64,000 bases of DNA from Streptomyces sp. SID8374 (GCF_009865135.1 NZ_WWGH01000001.1:4588001-4652000); one strand, 5' to 3'. Shown: positions 49,499 through 58,756, counted from the stretch's first letter. Made by a program: numbers and translations. Notes: generated by a model not told the origin, from the sequence alone.

Positions 49499-50174
49499 GA
49501 AACCAGAGCTCACGGGCTCATCGGGATCCGCTGGGTCCTCGGGCGAATCGGGATCGGCGGGGGAGAAGTTCCAGAACCCCGTGGCCGGCTTCGGCGTGAC
49601 CTTCAAGGCCATGTTCAAGAAGCGGCTGACCGAGCAGTATCCGGAGACGCCGAAGGTGACGGCGCCCCGCTTCCACGGCCGCCACCAGCTCAACCGCCAC
49701 CCCGACGGCCTGGAGAAGTGCGTCGGCTGCGAGCTGTGCGCCTGGGCGTGTCCGGCGGACGCCATCTACGTGGAGGGCGCGGACAACACCGAGGAGGAGC
49801 GCTACTCCCCGGGCGAGCGCTACGGCCGCGTCTACCAGATCAACTACGCGCGCTGCATCCTCTGCGGACTCTGCATCGAGGCCTGCCCCACCCGGGCGCT
49901 GACGATGACGAACGAGTTCGAGCTCGCCAACACCACCCGCGAGAGCCTCATCTACACCAAGGACGAGCTGCTCGCGGGCCTGGAGGAAGGCATGGTCGAC
50001 AGCCCGCACGCGATCTTCCCCGGCATGGACGAACAGGACTACTACCGGGGCCTGGTCACCGAGGCCGCTCCGGGGACGGTGCCGCAGCCGGCGCTCTCCA
50101 AGGGCGAGCAGCCCAAGTCCGACGAGGCCGCCGGGTCCGCCGGGGCGCAGCAGGGCAGGGGGGCGGGCGCATGA
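49491..50174 (+). CDS. nuoI: NADH-quinone oxidoreductase subunit I
   Basis: 227 codons from GTG 49491, chosen because AAAGGAGG ends 5 nt before it. It carries two [4Fe-4S] clusters (N6a and N6b): Cys77, 80, 83, 87 (CVGCELCAWACP) and Cys122, 125, 128, 132 (CILCGLCIEACP). The first 25 residues (SEKPELTGSSGSAGSSGESG) are serine/glycine-rich, and the C-terminal 45 residues are a disordered extension. Overlaps nuoJ by 4 bp. Confidence 0.97.
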   Translation: MSEKPELTGSSGSAGSSGESGSAGEKFQNPVAGFGVTFKAMFKKRLTEQYPETPKVTAPRFHGRHQLNRHPDGLEKCVGCELCAWACPADAIYVEGADNTEEERYSPGERYGRVYQINYARCILCGLCIEACPTRALTMTNEFELANTTRESLIYTKDELLAGLEEGMVDSPHAIFPGMDEQDYYRGLVTEAAPGTVPQPALSKGEQPKSDEAAGSAGAQQGRGAGA

Positions 50175-51037
50175 ACGCGATCGCCGCGGCCGCCACCACC
50201 TCGACCGGTGAGGCCGTCCAGTTCTGGATCCTGGGGACCGTCGCCGTGATCGGCGCCTTCTCCACGATCCTGCTGAAGAAGTCCGTGCACAGCGCCCTGT
50301 CGCTCGCCGGGACCATGGTCGTCCTGGCCGTCTTCTATCTTGCCAACGGCGCCTATTTCCTCGGCATCGTCCAGATCATCGTCTACACCGGCGCGATCAT
50401 GATGCTGTTCCTCTTCGTCGTGATGCTCGTCGGCGTCACCGCGGCGGACTCCCTCAAGGAGACCCTCAAGGGGCAGCGCTGGCTGGCCGTCGTCTGCGGA
50501 CTGGGCTTCGGCATCCTGCTGATCGGGGGCATCGGCAACGCGTCGCTGTCCTCCTTCAACGGACTCGGCGCCGCCAACGCCCTGCACGGCGGCAACGTCG
50601 AGGGCCTCGCCAACCTCATCTTCACCAAGTACGTCTTCGCCTTCGAGATCACCGGCGCCCTGCTGATCACCGCGACCGTCGGGGCGATGGTGCTCACGCA
50701 CCGCGAGCGCACCGAACGGGCCAAGACCCAGCGGGAGATGTCCGAGGAGCGCGTGCGCGGCAAGCACCTCCCGCCGCTGCCCGCCCCCGGTGTCTACGCC
50801 CGGCACAACGCGGTGGACATCGCCGGCCTGCTGCCCGACGGCACCCCGTCCGAGCTGACCGTCATGAAGACGCTGCGCGACCGGGGCCAGATCCGCGATG
50901 TCTCCCAGGAGGCCCTCGCCGATCTCAAGGCGCTGGAGCAGCGCTCCGGCGAGCGGCTCGGACGTGAGGACGCGGACGCCGTGGCGCGCGGGGCGAACCC
51001 CGCCTCCGCGGCGGAGAATTCGGAGGCCGCCAAGTGA
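50171..51037 (+). CDS. nuoJ: NADH-quinone oxidoreductase subunit J
   Basis: 288 codons from ATG 50171. Five membrane helices, with the conserved NGAYFLGIVQIIVYTGAIMM (pi-bulge helix) and LFLFVVMLVGV. The last 110 residues (from about 178, HRERTERAKTQREMSEERVR) are a cytoplasmic, charged actinobacterial extension that ends in an Ala-rich tail. It contributes to the membrane arm proton path. Overlaps nuoK by 4 bp. Confidence 0.96.
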   Translation: MNAIAAAATTSTGEAVQFWILGTVAVIGAFSTILLKKSVHSALSLAGTMVVLAVFYLANGAYFLGIVQIIVYTGAIMMLFLFVVMLVGVTAADSLKETLKGQRWLAVVCGLGFGILLIGGIGNASLSSFNGLGAANALHGGNVEGLANLIFTKYVFAFEITGALLITATVGAMVLTHRERTERAKTQREMSEERVRGKHLPPLPAPGVYARHNAVDIAGLLPDGTPSELTVMKTLRDRGQIRDVSQEALADLKALEQRSGERLGREDADAVARGANPASAAENSEAAK

Positions 51038-51333
51038 ACCCGGTCAACTATCTCTACCTCGCGGCCCTGCTGTTCGCGATCGGCGCCTCCGGGGTGCTGA
51101 TCCGGCGGAACGTGATCGTGCTGTTCATGTGCATCGAGTTGATGCTCAACGCGTGCAACCTGGCGCTCGTCACGTTCTCCCGGATGCACGGAAACCTCGA
51201 CGGGCAGATCGTCGCCTTCTTCGTGATGGTCGTCGCCGCCGCCGAAGTCGTCGTCGGGCTCGCGATCATCGTGTCGTTGTTCCGCTCCCGCCACTCGGCC
51301 TCGGTCGACGACGCCAGCCTGATGAAGCTGTAA
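51034..51333 (+). CDS. nuoK: NADH-quinone oxidoreductase subunit K
   Basis: 99 codons from GTG 51034. Three-helix, MrpC-like subunit: YLYLAALLFAIGASGVLIRR, IVLFMCIELMLNACNLALVT (with the conserved Glu in MCIELMLN) and VAAAEVVVGLAIIVSLFRSR (second conserved Glu). Normal length. nuoL starts 13 bp later. Confidence 0.97.
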   Translation: MNPVNYLYLAALLFAIGASGVLIRRNVIVLFMCIELMLNACNLALVTFSRMHGNLDGQIVAFFVMVVAAAEVVVGLAIIVSLFRSRHSASVDDASLMKL

Positions 51334-51346
51334 GGGGACTGGAATC

Positions 51347-53242
51347 GTGGAGAACCTGATCGCGCTGCTCGTCGCGGCGCCCCTGCTCGGAGCGGCGGTC
51401 CTGCTCTGCGGCGGCCGCCGGCTGGACAAGACCGGGCACTGGCTCGGCACCGTGCTCGCCGCCGCCTCGTTCGTCGTCGGTGTCGTCCTCTTCACCGACA
51501 TGCTGGGGAAGGGAGCCGAGGACAGGGCCCTGCACCAGCACCTGTTCAGCTGGATTCCGGTGGAGGGCTTCCAGGCCGACATCGCCTTCCAGCTGGACCA
51601 GCTGTCGATGACGTTCGTCCTGCTCATCACCGGTGTGGGCACGCTCATCCACATCTACTCCATCGGCTACATGGAGCACGACGAGCGCAGGCGCCGCTTC
51701 TTCGGCTATCTCAACCTGTTCCTCGCGGCGATGCTGATCCTGGTCATCGCCGACAACTACCTGCTGCTGTATGTCGGGTGGGAGGGCGTCGGTCTGGCGT
51801 CGTACCTGCTCATCGGCTTCTGGCAGCACAAGCCCAGCGCCGCCACCGCCGCGAAGAAGGCCTTCCTGGTCAACCGCGTCGGTGACGTGGGGCTCTCGAT
51901 CGCCATCATGCTGATGTTCACCACCTTCGGCACCTTCGCCTTCGGGCCGGTGCTGGAGGCGACCGGCGAGACGAGCCAGGGCAAGCTGACGGCCATCGGC
52001 CTGATGCTGCTGCTCGCCGCCTGCGGCAAGTCGGCCCAGGTGCCGCTCCAGTCCTGGCTCGGCGACGCGATGGAGGGCCCGACCCCGGTCTCCGCCCTCA
52101 TCCACGCCGCGACCATGGTCACCGCCGGTGTCTATCTGATCGTCCGCTCCGGCGCCATCTTCAACGCCGCCCCGGACGCCCAGCTGGTCGTCGCCATCGT
52201 CGGTGCGGTCACGCTGATCTTCGGTGCGATCGTCGGTTGCGCCAAGGACGACATCAAGAAGGCGCTCGCCGGCTCCACGATGTCGCAGATCGGCTACATG
52301 ATCCTCGCCGCGGGCCTCGGCCCGATCGGGTACGCCTTCGCGATCATGCACCTGGTGACGCACGGCTTCTTCAAGGCCGGGCTCTTCCTGGGGGCCGGTT
52401 CGGTGATGCACGGCATGAACGACGAGGTCGACATGCGCAAGTACGGCGGCCTGCGGAAGTACATGCCGGTCACCTTCATCACCTTCGGCCTCGGCTATCT
52501 CGCCATCATCGGCTTCCCGGGCCTGTCCGGCTTCTTCTCCAAGGACAAGATCATCGAGGCGGCCTTCGCCAAGGGCGGCACCGAGGGCTGGATCTTCGGC
52601 GCCGTCGCCCTGCTGGGCGCCGCGATCACCGCGTTCTACATGACGCGCGTGATGCTGATGACGTTCTTCGGCGAGAAGCGCTGGCAGCCCGACGCCGAGG
52701 GCCATGAGCCGCACCCGCACGAGTCCCCGAGGTCCATGACGATCCCGATGATCGTGCTGGCCGTCGGTTCGGTCTTCGCCGGTGGCTTCTTCGCCATCGG
52801 GGACCGCTTCGTCAGCTGGCTGGAGCCGGTCACCGGTTACGACCACGGCCACTCCCCGCTGAGCGCGGCGGTCGTCACCGGAGCCACCGTGGTGGCCCTG
52901 GTCGTCGGCGTCGGCATCGCCTGGGGGATGTACGGACGCAAGCCGGTCCCGGTCCTCGCCCCGCGCGGCTCGCTGCTCACCCGGGCGGCCCGCCGCGACC
53001 TGCTCCAGGACGACTTCAACCACGTGGTCCTGGTCCGCGGCGGCGAGCACCTCACCCGCTCGCTCGTCTACGTCGACCACTCCCTGGTCGACGGCGTCGT
53101 CAACGGCACGGCCGCGTCGGTCGGCGGGCTCTCCGGCCGGCTGCGCAAGTTGCAGAACGGCTACGCCCGCTCCTACGCGGTCTCGATGTTCGGCGGTGCG
53201 GCGGTCGTCATCGCCGCGACCCTGCTGATGAGGGCGGTCTGA
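51347..53242 (+). CDS. nuoL: NADH-quinone oxidoreductase subunit L
   Basis: 631 codons from GTG 51347, with AAGGGGA about 6 nt upstream. Antiporter-like proton-pumping subunit with about 15 helices and the lateral helix at the C-terminus. Landmarks: YVGWEGVGLASYLLIGFW (conserved Glu), LGDAMEGPTPVSALIHAATM, CAKDDIKKALAGSTMSQIGY (conserved Lys) and GFPGLSGFFSKDKIIE. Complete and of normal length. nuoM follows after 4 bp. Confidence 0.97.
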   Translation: MENLIALLVAAPLLGAAVLLCGGRRLDKTGHWLGTVLAAASFVVGVVLFTDMLGKGAEDRALHQHLFSWIPVEGFQADIAFQLDQLSMTFVLLITGVGTLIHIYSIGYMEHDERRRRFFGYLNLFLAAMLILVIADNYLLLYVGWEGVGLASYLLIGFWQHKPSAATAAKKAFLVNRVGDVGLSIAIMLMFTTFGTFAFGPVLEATGETSQGKLTAIGLMLLLAACGKSAQVPLQSWLGDAMEGPTPVSALIHAATMVTAGVYLIVRSGAIFNAAPDAQLVVAIVGAVTLIFGAIVGCAKDDIKKALAGSTMSQIGYMILAAGLGPIGYAFAIMHLVTHGFFKAGLFLGAGSVMHGMNDEVDMRKYGGLRKYMPVTFITFGLGYLAIIGFPGLSGFFSKDKIIEAAFAKGGTEGWIFGAVALLGAAITAFYMTRVMLMTFFGEKRWQPDAEGHEPHPHESPRSMTIPMIVLAVGSVFAGGFFAIGDRFVSWLEPVTGYDHGHSPLSAAVVTGATVVALVVGVGIAWGMYGRKPVPVLAPRGSLLTRAARRDLLQDDFNHVVLVRGGEHLTRSLVYVDHSLVDGVVNGTAASVGGLSGRLRKLQNGYARSYAVSMFGGAAVVIAATLLMRAV

Positions 53243-53246
53243 TCAC

Positions 53247-54857
53247 ATGTCCTTTCCCCTCCTGACCGCGACGGCGGCGCTCCCGGCCATCGGAGCCATC
53301 GCCACCGCCGCCGTCCCCGCCGCACAGCGCACCGTGGCCAAGTGGGTCGCGCTGTTCTTCTCGCTGGGCACGCTCGTCCTGGCGGGCGTCGTCTTCGCCC
53401 GCTTCGAACCGGGCGGCGACCGCTATCAACTCACCGAGTCCAAGGCCTGGATCGCCGACTTCGGCGTCCGGTACGAACTGGGCGTGGACGGCATCGGGGT
53501 GGCCCTCCTCGGGCTCACCGCGCTGCTGATCCCGTTCGTCATCGTGGCCGGCTGGCACGACGCGGACCCGTCCCCAAGCTCTCAACTTCGTTCGAGCAGG
53601 GGATACCCCAACGAGACGAAGCCGTATCGATGGCGCCCCACCCAGGGCTTCTTCGCGCTGATCCTCATGGTCGAGGCCATGGTGATCCTGTCGTTCCTCG
53701 CGACCGACGTCTTCCTCTTCTACATCCTCTTCGAAGCCATGCTCATCCCGATGTACTTCCTCATCGGCGGCTTCGGCGACCGGGCCCACGCGGGCAGCGA
53801 CGAGAACGCCGCGAAGCAACGCTCGTACGCGGCGGTCAAGTTCCTCCTCTACAACCTGGCCGGCGGCCTGATCATGCTGGCCGCCGTCATCGGGCTCTAC
53901 GTGGTCGCGGGCAGCTTCTCGCTCTCCGAGATCGCGGCGGCCCGGGCCGACGGCACCCTGGAGATGGCGACCTCCACCGAGCGGTGGCTCTTCCTCGGGT
54001 TCTTCCTCGCCTTCGCGATCAAGGCCCCGCTCTGGCCGCTGCACACCTGGCTGCCCAACGCGATGGGCGAGGCCACCGCACCGGTCGCCGTCCTCATCAC
54101 CGCCATCGTCGACAAGGTCGGCACCTTCGCGATGCTCCGCTTCTGCCTCGGGCTCTTCCCGGAGGCCAGCAAGTGGGCGACCCCGGTCGTCATCGCCCTG
54201 GCGCTCGTCTCCATCGTCTACGGAGCGCTGCTCGCGGTCGGCCAGCGCGACATCAAGAGGCTCATCGCCTACGCCTCGATCTCGCACTTCGGCTTCATCA
54301 TCCTGGGCATCTTCGCGATGACCAGCCAGGGCCAGTCGGGCGCCACGCTCTACATGGTCAACCACGGCATCTCCACCGCCGCGCTGCTGCTGGTCGCCGG
54401 ATTCCTCATCACCCGGCGCGGCTCGCGGCTCATCGCGGACTACGGCGGGGTGCAGAAGGTCGCCCCCGTGCTGGCGGGCACCTTCCTCATCGGCGGTCTG
54501 GCGACGCTGTCGCTGCCGGGGCTCGCCCCGTTCGTCAGTGAGTTCCTCGTCCTGGTCGGCACGTTCAGCGCCTATCCGGTGGCCGGGATCATCGCCACCT
54601 CCGGCATCGTGCTCGCCGCGCTCTACGTCCTCGTCCTCTACCAGCGGACGATGACCGGCCCGGTCAACGAGTCGGTCCGCACCATGCCCGACCTCAAGGC
54701 GCGTGAGCTGGTGGTCGCCGTACCGCTGATCGCGCTCCTGCTCCTGCTGGGCGTCTTCCCGAAGCCGCTCACCGAGGTCGTCAACCCGGCGGTCAAGCAC
54801 ACCATGTCCGACGTACAGAAGAAGGACCCCCAGCCCGAGGTGGAGGCCGCCAAGTGA
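53247..54857 (+). CDS. nuoM: NADH-quinone oxidoreductase subunit M, with an in-frame repeat insertion
   Basis: 536 codons from ATG 53247. Antiporter-like subunit: FVSEFLVLVGTFSAYPVAGI, YILFEAMLIPMYFLIGGFGD, HTWLPNAMGEATAPVAVLIT and GQRDIKRLIAYASISHFGFI are intact. Between the second helix (FVIVAGWHDAD) and the next (TQGFFALILMVEAMVI), residues about 109-122 (PSSQLRSSRGYPNE) are encoded by a palindromic dispersed repeat (53571-53609) and differ in composition from the rest. The frame is kept, so the loop is simply longer. Overlaps nuoN by 4 bp. Confidence 0.95.
   Translation: MSFPLLTATAALPAIGAIATAAVPAAQRTVAKWVALFFSLGTLVLAGVVFARFEPGGDRYQLTESKAWIADFGVRYELGVDGIGVALLGLTALLIPFVIVAGWHDADPSPSSQLRSSRGYPNETKPYRWRPTQGFFALILMVEAMVILSFLATDVFLFYILFEAMLIPMYFLIGGFGDRAHAGSDENAAKQRSYAAVKFLLYNLAGGLIMLAAVIGLYVVAGSFSLSEIAAARADGTLEMATSTERWLFLGFFLAFAIKAPLWPLHTWLPNAMGEATAPVAVLITAIVDKVGTFAMLRFCLGLFPEASKWATPVVIALALVSIVYGALLAVGQRDIKRLIAYASISHFGFIILGIFAMTSQGQSGATLYMVNHGISTAALLLVAGFLITRRGSRLIADYGGVQKVAPVLAGTFLIGGLATLSLPGLAPFVSEFLVLVGTFSAYPVAGIIATSGIVLAALYVLVLYQRTMTGPVNESVRTMPDLKARELVVAVPLIALLLLLGVFPKPLTEVVNPAVKHTMSDVQKKDPQPEVEAAK
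53571..53609. repeat. dispersed palindromic repeat inside nuoM
   Basis: A 39-bp element with the structure CCCC-AA-GCTC-TC-AAC-TTC-GTT-C-GAGC-A-GGGG, followed by ATACCCC. It can fold into a long hairpin. I recall the same sequence, with small changes, as a very frequent intergenic repeat in Streptomyces. Here it is translated. Confidence 0.8.
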
Positions 54858-56518
54858 GCGCAACAGCTGTCCACAGCCTGTGGACGACGGCGAGCGGGGT
54901 GACATCAGCAGCTCCGGGGGACCGCTTCACGGCGCCCACGATCGAGTACGCCCAGCTCGCGCCCGTCCTGATCATCGTGATCGGCGCAGTCCTGGGCATC
55001 CTGGTGGAGGCCTTCGTCCCGCGTAAGGCCCGCTACCACGCCCAGCTCCTGCTGACCGTGGTGGCGCTGGCCGCCGCGTTCGCCGCCGTCGTCTCCCTCG
55101 CGGCCGGCGGGTACGCCACCACGAAGGCCCAGATCGCGGCCATGGGCGCCATCGCGATCGACGGCCCCACCCTGTTCCTCCAGGGGACCATTCTCCTGGT
55201 CTCCGTGGTGGCCGTCTTCACCTTCGCCGAACGGCGGCTGGACCCCACGGCCCACGGCAACCGGGTCGACTCCTTCGCCGCCCAGGCCGGTACGGTCCCC
55301 GGCAGCGACGCCGAGAAGGCCGCCGTCCGCGCGGGCTTCGCCACCACCGAGGTCTTCCCGCTGGTCCTGTTCTCGGTGGCGGGCATGCTCGTCTTCCCCG
55401 CCGCCAACGACCTGCTGACCCTCTTCATCGCGCTGGAAGTCTTCTCGCTCCCGCTCTACCTCCTGTGCGCCGTCGCCCGCCGCAAGCGGCTGATGTCGCA
55501 GGAGGCGGCCGTGAAGTACTTCCTGCTCGGCGCGTTCTCCTCGGCGTTCCTGCTCTTCGGGATCGCCCTCCTCTACGGCTACGCGGGCTCCCTCTCGTAC
55601 GCCACCATCGCCAACGTCGTCGACGGCTCGGTGCTGGAGATCGACCCGGCCCTCGCCGGGACCATGGGCAACGACGCGCTGCTGCTCATCGGCGGCGCGC
55701 TGATCCTGGTCGGCCTGCTCTTCAAGGTCGGCGCCGTCCCGTTCCACATGTGGACCCCGGACGTCTACCAGGGCGCCCCGACCCCGGTGACCGGCTTCAT
55801 GGCCGCCGCCACCAAGGTCGCCGCGTTCGGTGCGCTGCTGCGCCTGCTGTACGTGGTGCTCCCCGGGCTCACCTGGGACCTGCGGCCGGTGCTGTGGGCG
55901 GTGGCCATCATCACGATGCTGGGCGGGGCGGTCGTCGCGATCACCCAGACCGACATCAAGCGGCTGCTGGCCTACTCCTCGATCGCGCACGCGGGCTTCA
56001 TCCTCGCCGGTGTCATCGCGACCAGCCCGGAGGGGGTCTCCTCGGTCCTTTTCTACCTGGGCGCGTACTCCTTCGTGACGGTCGGCGCGTTCGCGGTCGT
56101 CACGCTGGTACGGGACGCGGGCGGCGAGGCCACGCACCTGTCGAAGTGGGCCGGGCTCGGCCGCCGCTCGCCGCTGACCGCGGCGGTCTTCGCGGTGTTC
56201 CTGCTGGCCTTCGCCGGGATCCCGCTCACCTCGGGCTTCTCCGGCAAGTTCGCGGTCTTCAAGGCGGCGGCGGAGAGCGGAGCGGGTGCGCTGGTCGTCG
56301 TCGGTGTGATCTCGTCGGCGATCGCGGCCTTCTTCTACATCCGCGTGATCGTCCTGATGTTCTTCAGCGAGCCGCAGGCGGACGGCCCCACGGTCGCCGT
56401 CCCGTCCCCGCTGACCATGACGACGATCGCGGTCGGGGTGGCGGTCACGCTGGCGCTCGGCCTGGCCCCGCAGTATTTCCTGGACCTCGCGGGCCAGGCG
56501 GGGGTCTTCGTGCGGTAG
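54854..56518 (+). CDS. nuoN: NADH-quinone oxidoreductase subunit N
   Basis: 554 codons from GTG 54854, overlapping nuoM by 4 bp. Third antiporter-like subunit, about 14 helices: LLTLFIALEVFSLPLYLLCA, HMWTPDVYQGAPTPVTGFMA, ITQTDIKRLLAYSSIAHAGF (conserved Lys) and GIPLTSGFSGKFAVFKAAAE. The first 20 residues (SATAVHSLWTTASGVTSAAP) precede the first helix; their DNA contains an inverted pair of DnaA-box-like nonamers. Last gene of the nuo operon, followed by a strong terminator. Confidence 0.96.
   Translation: MSATAVHSLWTTASGVTSAAPGDRFTAPTIEYAQLAPVLIIVIGAVLGILVEAFVPRKARYHAQLLLTVVALAAAFAAVVSLAAGGYATTKAQIAAMGAIAIDGPTLFLQGTILLVSVVAVFTFAERRLDPTAHGNRVDSFAAQAGTVPGSDAEKAAVRAGFATTEVFPLVLFSVAGMLVFPAANDLLTLFIALEVFSLPLYLLCAVARRKRLMSQEAAVKYFLLGAFSSAFLLFGIALLYGYAGSLSYATIANVVDGSVLEIDPALAGTMGNDALLLIGGALILVGLLFKVGAVPFHMWTPDVYQGAPTPVTGFMAAATKVAAFGALLRLLYVVLPGLTWDLRPVLWAVAIITMLGGAVVAITQTDIKRLLAYSSIAHAGFILAGVIATSPEGVSSVLFYLGAYSFVTVGAFAVVTLVRDAGGEATHLSKWAGLGRRSPLTAAVFAVFLLAFAGIPLTSGFSGKFAVFKAAAESGAGALVVVGVISSAIAAFFYIRVIVLMFFSEPQADGPTVAVPSPLTMTTIAVGVAVTLALGLAPQYFLDLAGQAGVFVR
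54869..54885. other. inverted pair of DnaA-box-like sequences at the nuoN start
   Basis: GTCCACA-gcc-TGTGGAC is a perfect 7-bp inverted repeat. The full nonamers CTGTCCACA (54867-54875) and TGTGGACGA (54879-54887) each differ by one base from the Streptomyces DnaA box TTGTCCACA or its complement. It lies in codons 5-12 of nuoN. Confidence 0.4.
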
Positions 56519-56538
56519 GCGGAACGCTCCTCGGACAG

Positions 56539-56572
56539 CGCCGGACGGTCTTTATCCACAGACCGTCCGGCG
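56539..56572. terminator. nuo operon terminator with a DnaA-box sequence in its loop
   Basis: A perfect 12-bp stem CGCCGGACGGTC/GACCGTCCGGCG (56539-56550 with 56561-56572), 21 nt after nuoN. The 10-nt loop is TTTATCCACA, which contains the classical DnaA box TTATCCACA (56552-56560). Confidence 0.9.
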
Positions 56573-56593
56573 TTGTCGTAGGAGGCGCCTATC

Positions 56594-58756
56594 GTGGTCG
56601 GGGACGGGAGCACGGACGGACAAGGGCCGGGCGGTGCGGACGGGACGGGATCACGGATCGCGGGCCGGACGGCGCGGACCTCGGGGGACAGAGCATTGGA
56701 AAGCGTGACCATGGATGTGACCGGGACGGTGACCGGCAACGGGACCGACACCGCTGACCGCACCGAGACCGAGGCGCAGCGGACGCTGCACCGGGTCTTC
56801 GGATACGACGCGTTCCGCGGCGAGCAGGGCGCGGTCATCGAGCATGTGGTGGGCGGCGGCGACGCCGTCGTGCTCATGCCGACCGGCGGCGGAAAGTCCC
56901 TCTGCTACCAGATCCCGTCCCTGGTCAGGCGCGGTACCGGGGTCGTCGTCTCCCCGCTGATCGCCCTCATGCAGGACCAGGTCGACGCCCTGCGCGCGCT
57001 CGGTGTGCGGGCCGGCTTCATGAACTCCACGCAGGACTTCGACGAGCGCCGCTCCATGGAGGCGCAGTTCCTGGCGGGCGAGCTGGACCTGCTCTACCTG
57101 GCGCCGGAGCGGCTGCGGCTGGACTCCACGCTCTCGCTGCTGGCCCGGGGCGAGATCTCCGTCTTCGCGATCGACGAGGCGCACTGCGTCGCCCAGTGGG
57201 GCCACGACTTCCGCCCGGACTATCTGGCCCTGTCCGTGCTCGGCGAGCGCTGGCCCGACGTCCCGCGCATCGCCCTGACGGCGACCGCCACGGACGCCAC
57301 GCACCAGGAGATCACCCGCCGCCTCGGCATGCCGGACGCGAAGCACTTCGTCGCCAGCTTCGACCGGCCCAACATCCAGTACCGGATCGTCCCGAAGTCC
57401 GACCCCAAGAAGCAGCTCCTCACCTTCCTCAAGGAGGAGCACGAAGGGGACGCGGGCATCGTCTACTGCCTCTCGCGCGCCTCCACGGAGAAGATCGCGG
57501 AGTATCTGACCCGCAACGGCATCAACGCCGTGCCGTACCACGCGGGCCTCGACGCCTCCACGCGCGCCACCCACCAGGCGCGCTTCCTCCGCGAGGAGGG
57601 CCTCGTCGTCGTCGCCACGATCGCCTTCGGCATGGGCATCGACAAGCCGGACGTCCGCTTCGTCGCCCACCTGGACCTGCCGAAGTCCGTTGAGGGGTAC
57701 TACCAGGAGACCGGCCGCGCGGGCCGTGACGGGGAGCCGTCGACGGCCTGGATGGCGTACGGACTCCAGGACGTCGTCCAGCAGCGCAAGCTCATCCAGG
57801 GCGGTGAGGGCGACGAGGCCCACCGCCGCCGGGCCGCCGCCCACCTGGACTCGATGCTGGCGCTCTGCGAGACGGTCCAGTGCCGCCGGTCCCAGCTGCT
57901 GACGTACTTCGGCCAGGAGCCCACCGCCGAGAACTGCGGCAACTGCGACACCTGCCTGACCCCGCCGGAGACCTGGGACGGCACGGTCGTCTCGCAGAAG
58001 CTGCTCTCGACGGTGGTGCGCCTCAAGCGCGAGCGGAACCAGAAGTTCGGCGCGGGCCAGATCATCGACATCCTGCTGGGCCGCAAGACGGCCAAGGTCA
58101 TCCAGTTCGACCACGACCAGCTCTCGGTCTTCGGCATCGGCGAGGAGCTGGCCGAGGCGGAGTGGCGCGGCGTGGTCCGCCAGCTGCTGGCGCAGGGCCT
58201 GCTCGCGGTGGAGGGGGAGTACGGCACGCTGGTCCTCACCGACGACAGCGCCACGGTCCTGGGCCGCGAGCGCGAGGTGCTGCTCCGCAAGGAGCCGAAG
58301 AAGCCCACGACCCGCTCGTCGTCCTCGGCGGGTGGCAAGGGCGCCAAGGGCAAGGCGGCCGCGGCCGACCTCCCCGCCTCCGCGGTCCCGGTCTTCGAGG
58401 CGCTGCGCGCCTGGCGCGGCGCGACGGCCAAGGAGCAGGGCGTCCCGGCGTACGTGATCTTCCACGACGCGACGCTGCGGGAGATCGCGACCCTGCACCC
58501 GTCCTCGCTCGCGGAGCTGGGCGGCATCAGCGGCCTGGGCGAGAAGAAGCTCGCGACGTACGGGGAGGGCGTACTGGAGGTCCTGGCGGAGACGTCCCCG
58601 GGAGCGGCGGCTGCTCCGGAGGCCCCTGCCCCGACGGCTCCCGCACCCCGCGCGGCGGCGACCCCGGCCCGCACGAAGGCTCCCGCAGCTCCGGCGGCCC
58701 AGCCGGTCGGCGACCCCGAGTTCGCCTGGGACGAGGAGCCGCCCGAGTACGAGTGA
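56594..58756 (+). CDS. recQ: RecQ-family ATP-dependent DNA helicase
   Basis: 720 codons if GTG 56594 (GGAGG 8 nt upstream) is the start; an alternative ATG at 56711 removes a Gly/Thr-rich 39-residue leader. Superfamily 2 helicase motifs: VVLMPTGGGKSLCYQIPSLV (Walker A), FAIDEAHCVAQWGHDFRPDY (DEAH plus aromatic loop), ALTATATD, FGMGIDKPDVRFVAHLDLPK and YYQETGRAGRDGEPS. The RQC zinc site (CRRSQLLTYFGQ with CGNCDTC) and a winged helix follow. The HRDC domain (about 590-660) includes HPSSLAELGGISGLGEKKLA. Unwinds recombination intermediates. Confidence 0.95.
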   Translation: MVGDGSTDGQGPGGADGTGSRIAGRTARTSGDRALESVTMDVTGTVTGNGTDTADRTETEAQRTLHRVFGYDAFRGEQGAVIEHVVGGGDAVVLMPTGGGKSLCYQIPSLVRRGTGVVVSPLIALMQDQVDALRALGVRAGFMNSTQDFDERRSMEAQFLAGELDLLYLAPERLRLDSTLSLLARGEISVFAIDEAHCVAQWGHDFRPDYLALSVLGERWPDVPRIALTATATDATHQEITRRLGMPDAKHFVASFDRPNIQYRIVPKSDPKKQLLTFLKEEHEGDAGIVYCLSRASTEKIAEYLTRNGINAVPYHAGLDASTRATHQARFLREEGLVVVATIAFGMGIDKPDVRFVAHLDLPKSVEGYYQETGRAGRDGEPSTAWMAYGLQDVVQQRKLIQGGEGDEAHRRRAAAHLDSMLALCETVQCRRSQLLTYFGQEPTAENCGNCDTCLTPPETWDGTVVSQKLLSTVVRLKRERNQKFGAGQIIDILLGRKTAKVIQFDHDQLSVFGIGEELAEAEWRGVVRQLLAQGLLAVEGEYGTLVLTDDSATVLGREREVLLRKEPKKPTTRSSSSAGGKGAKGKAAAADLPASAVPVFEALRAWRGATAKEQGVPAYVIFHDATLREIATLHPSSLAELGGISGLGEKKLATYGEGVLEVLAETSPGAAAAPEAPAPTAPAPRAAATPARTKAPAAPAAQPVGDPEFAWDEEPPEYE

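Noticed and set aside
46619..49765. A 1048-codon minus-strand open frame opposite nuoG, nuoH and nuoI
   Set aside because: Antisense shadow of conserved genes with no recognisable protein sequence.
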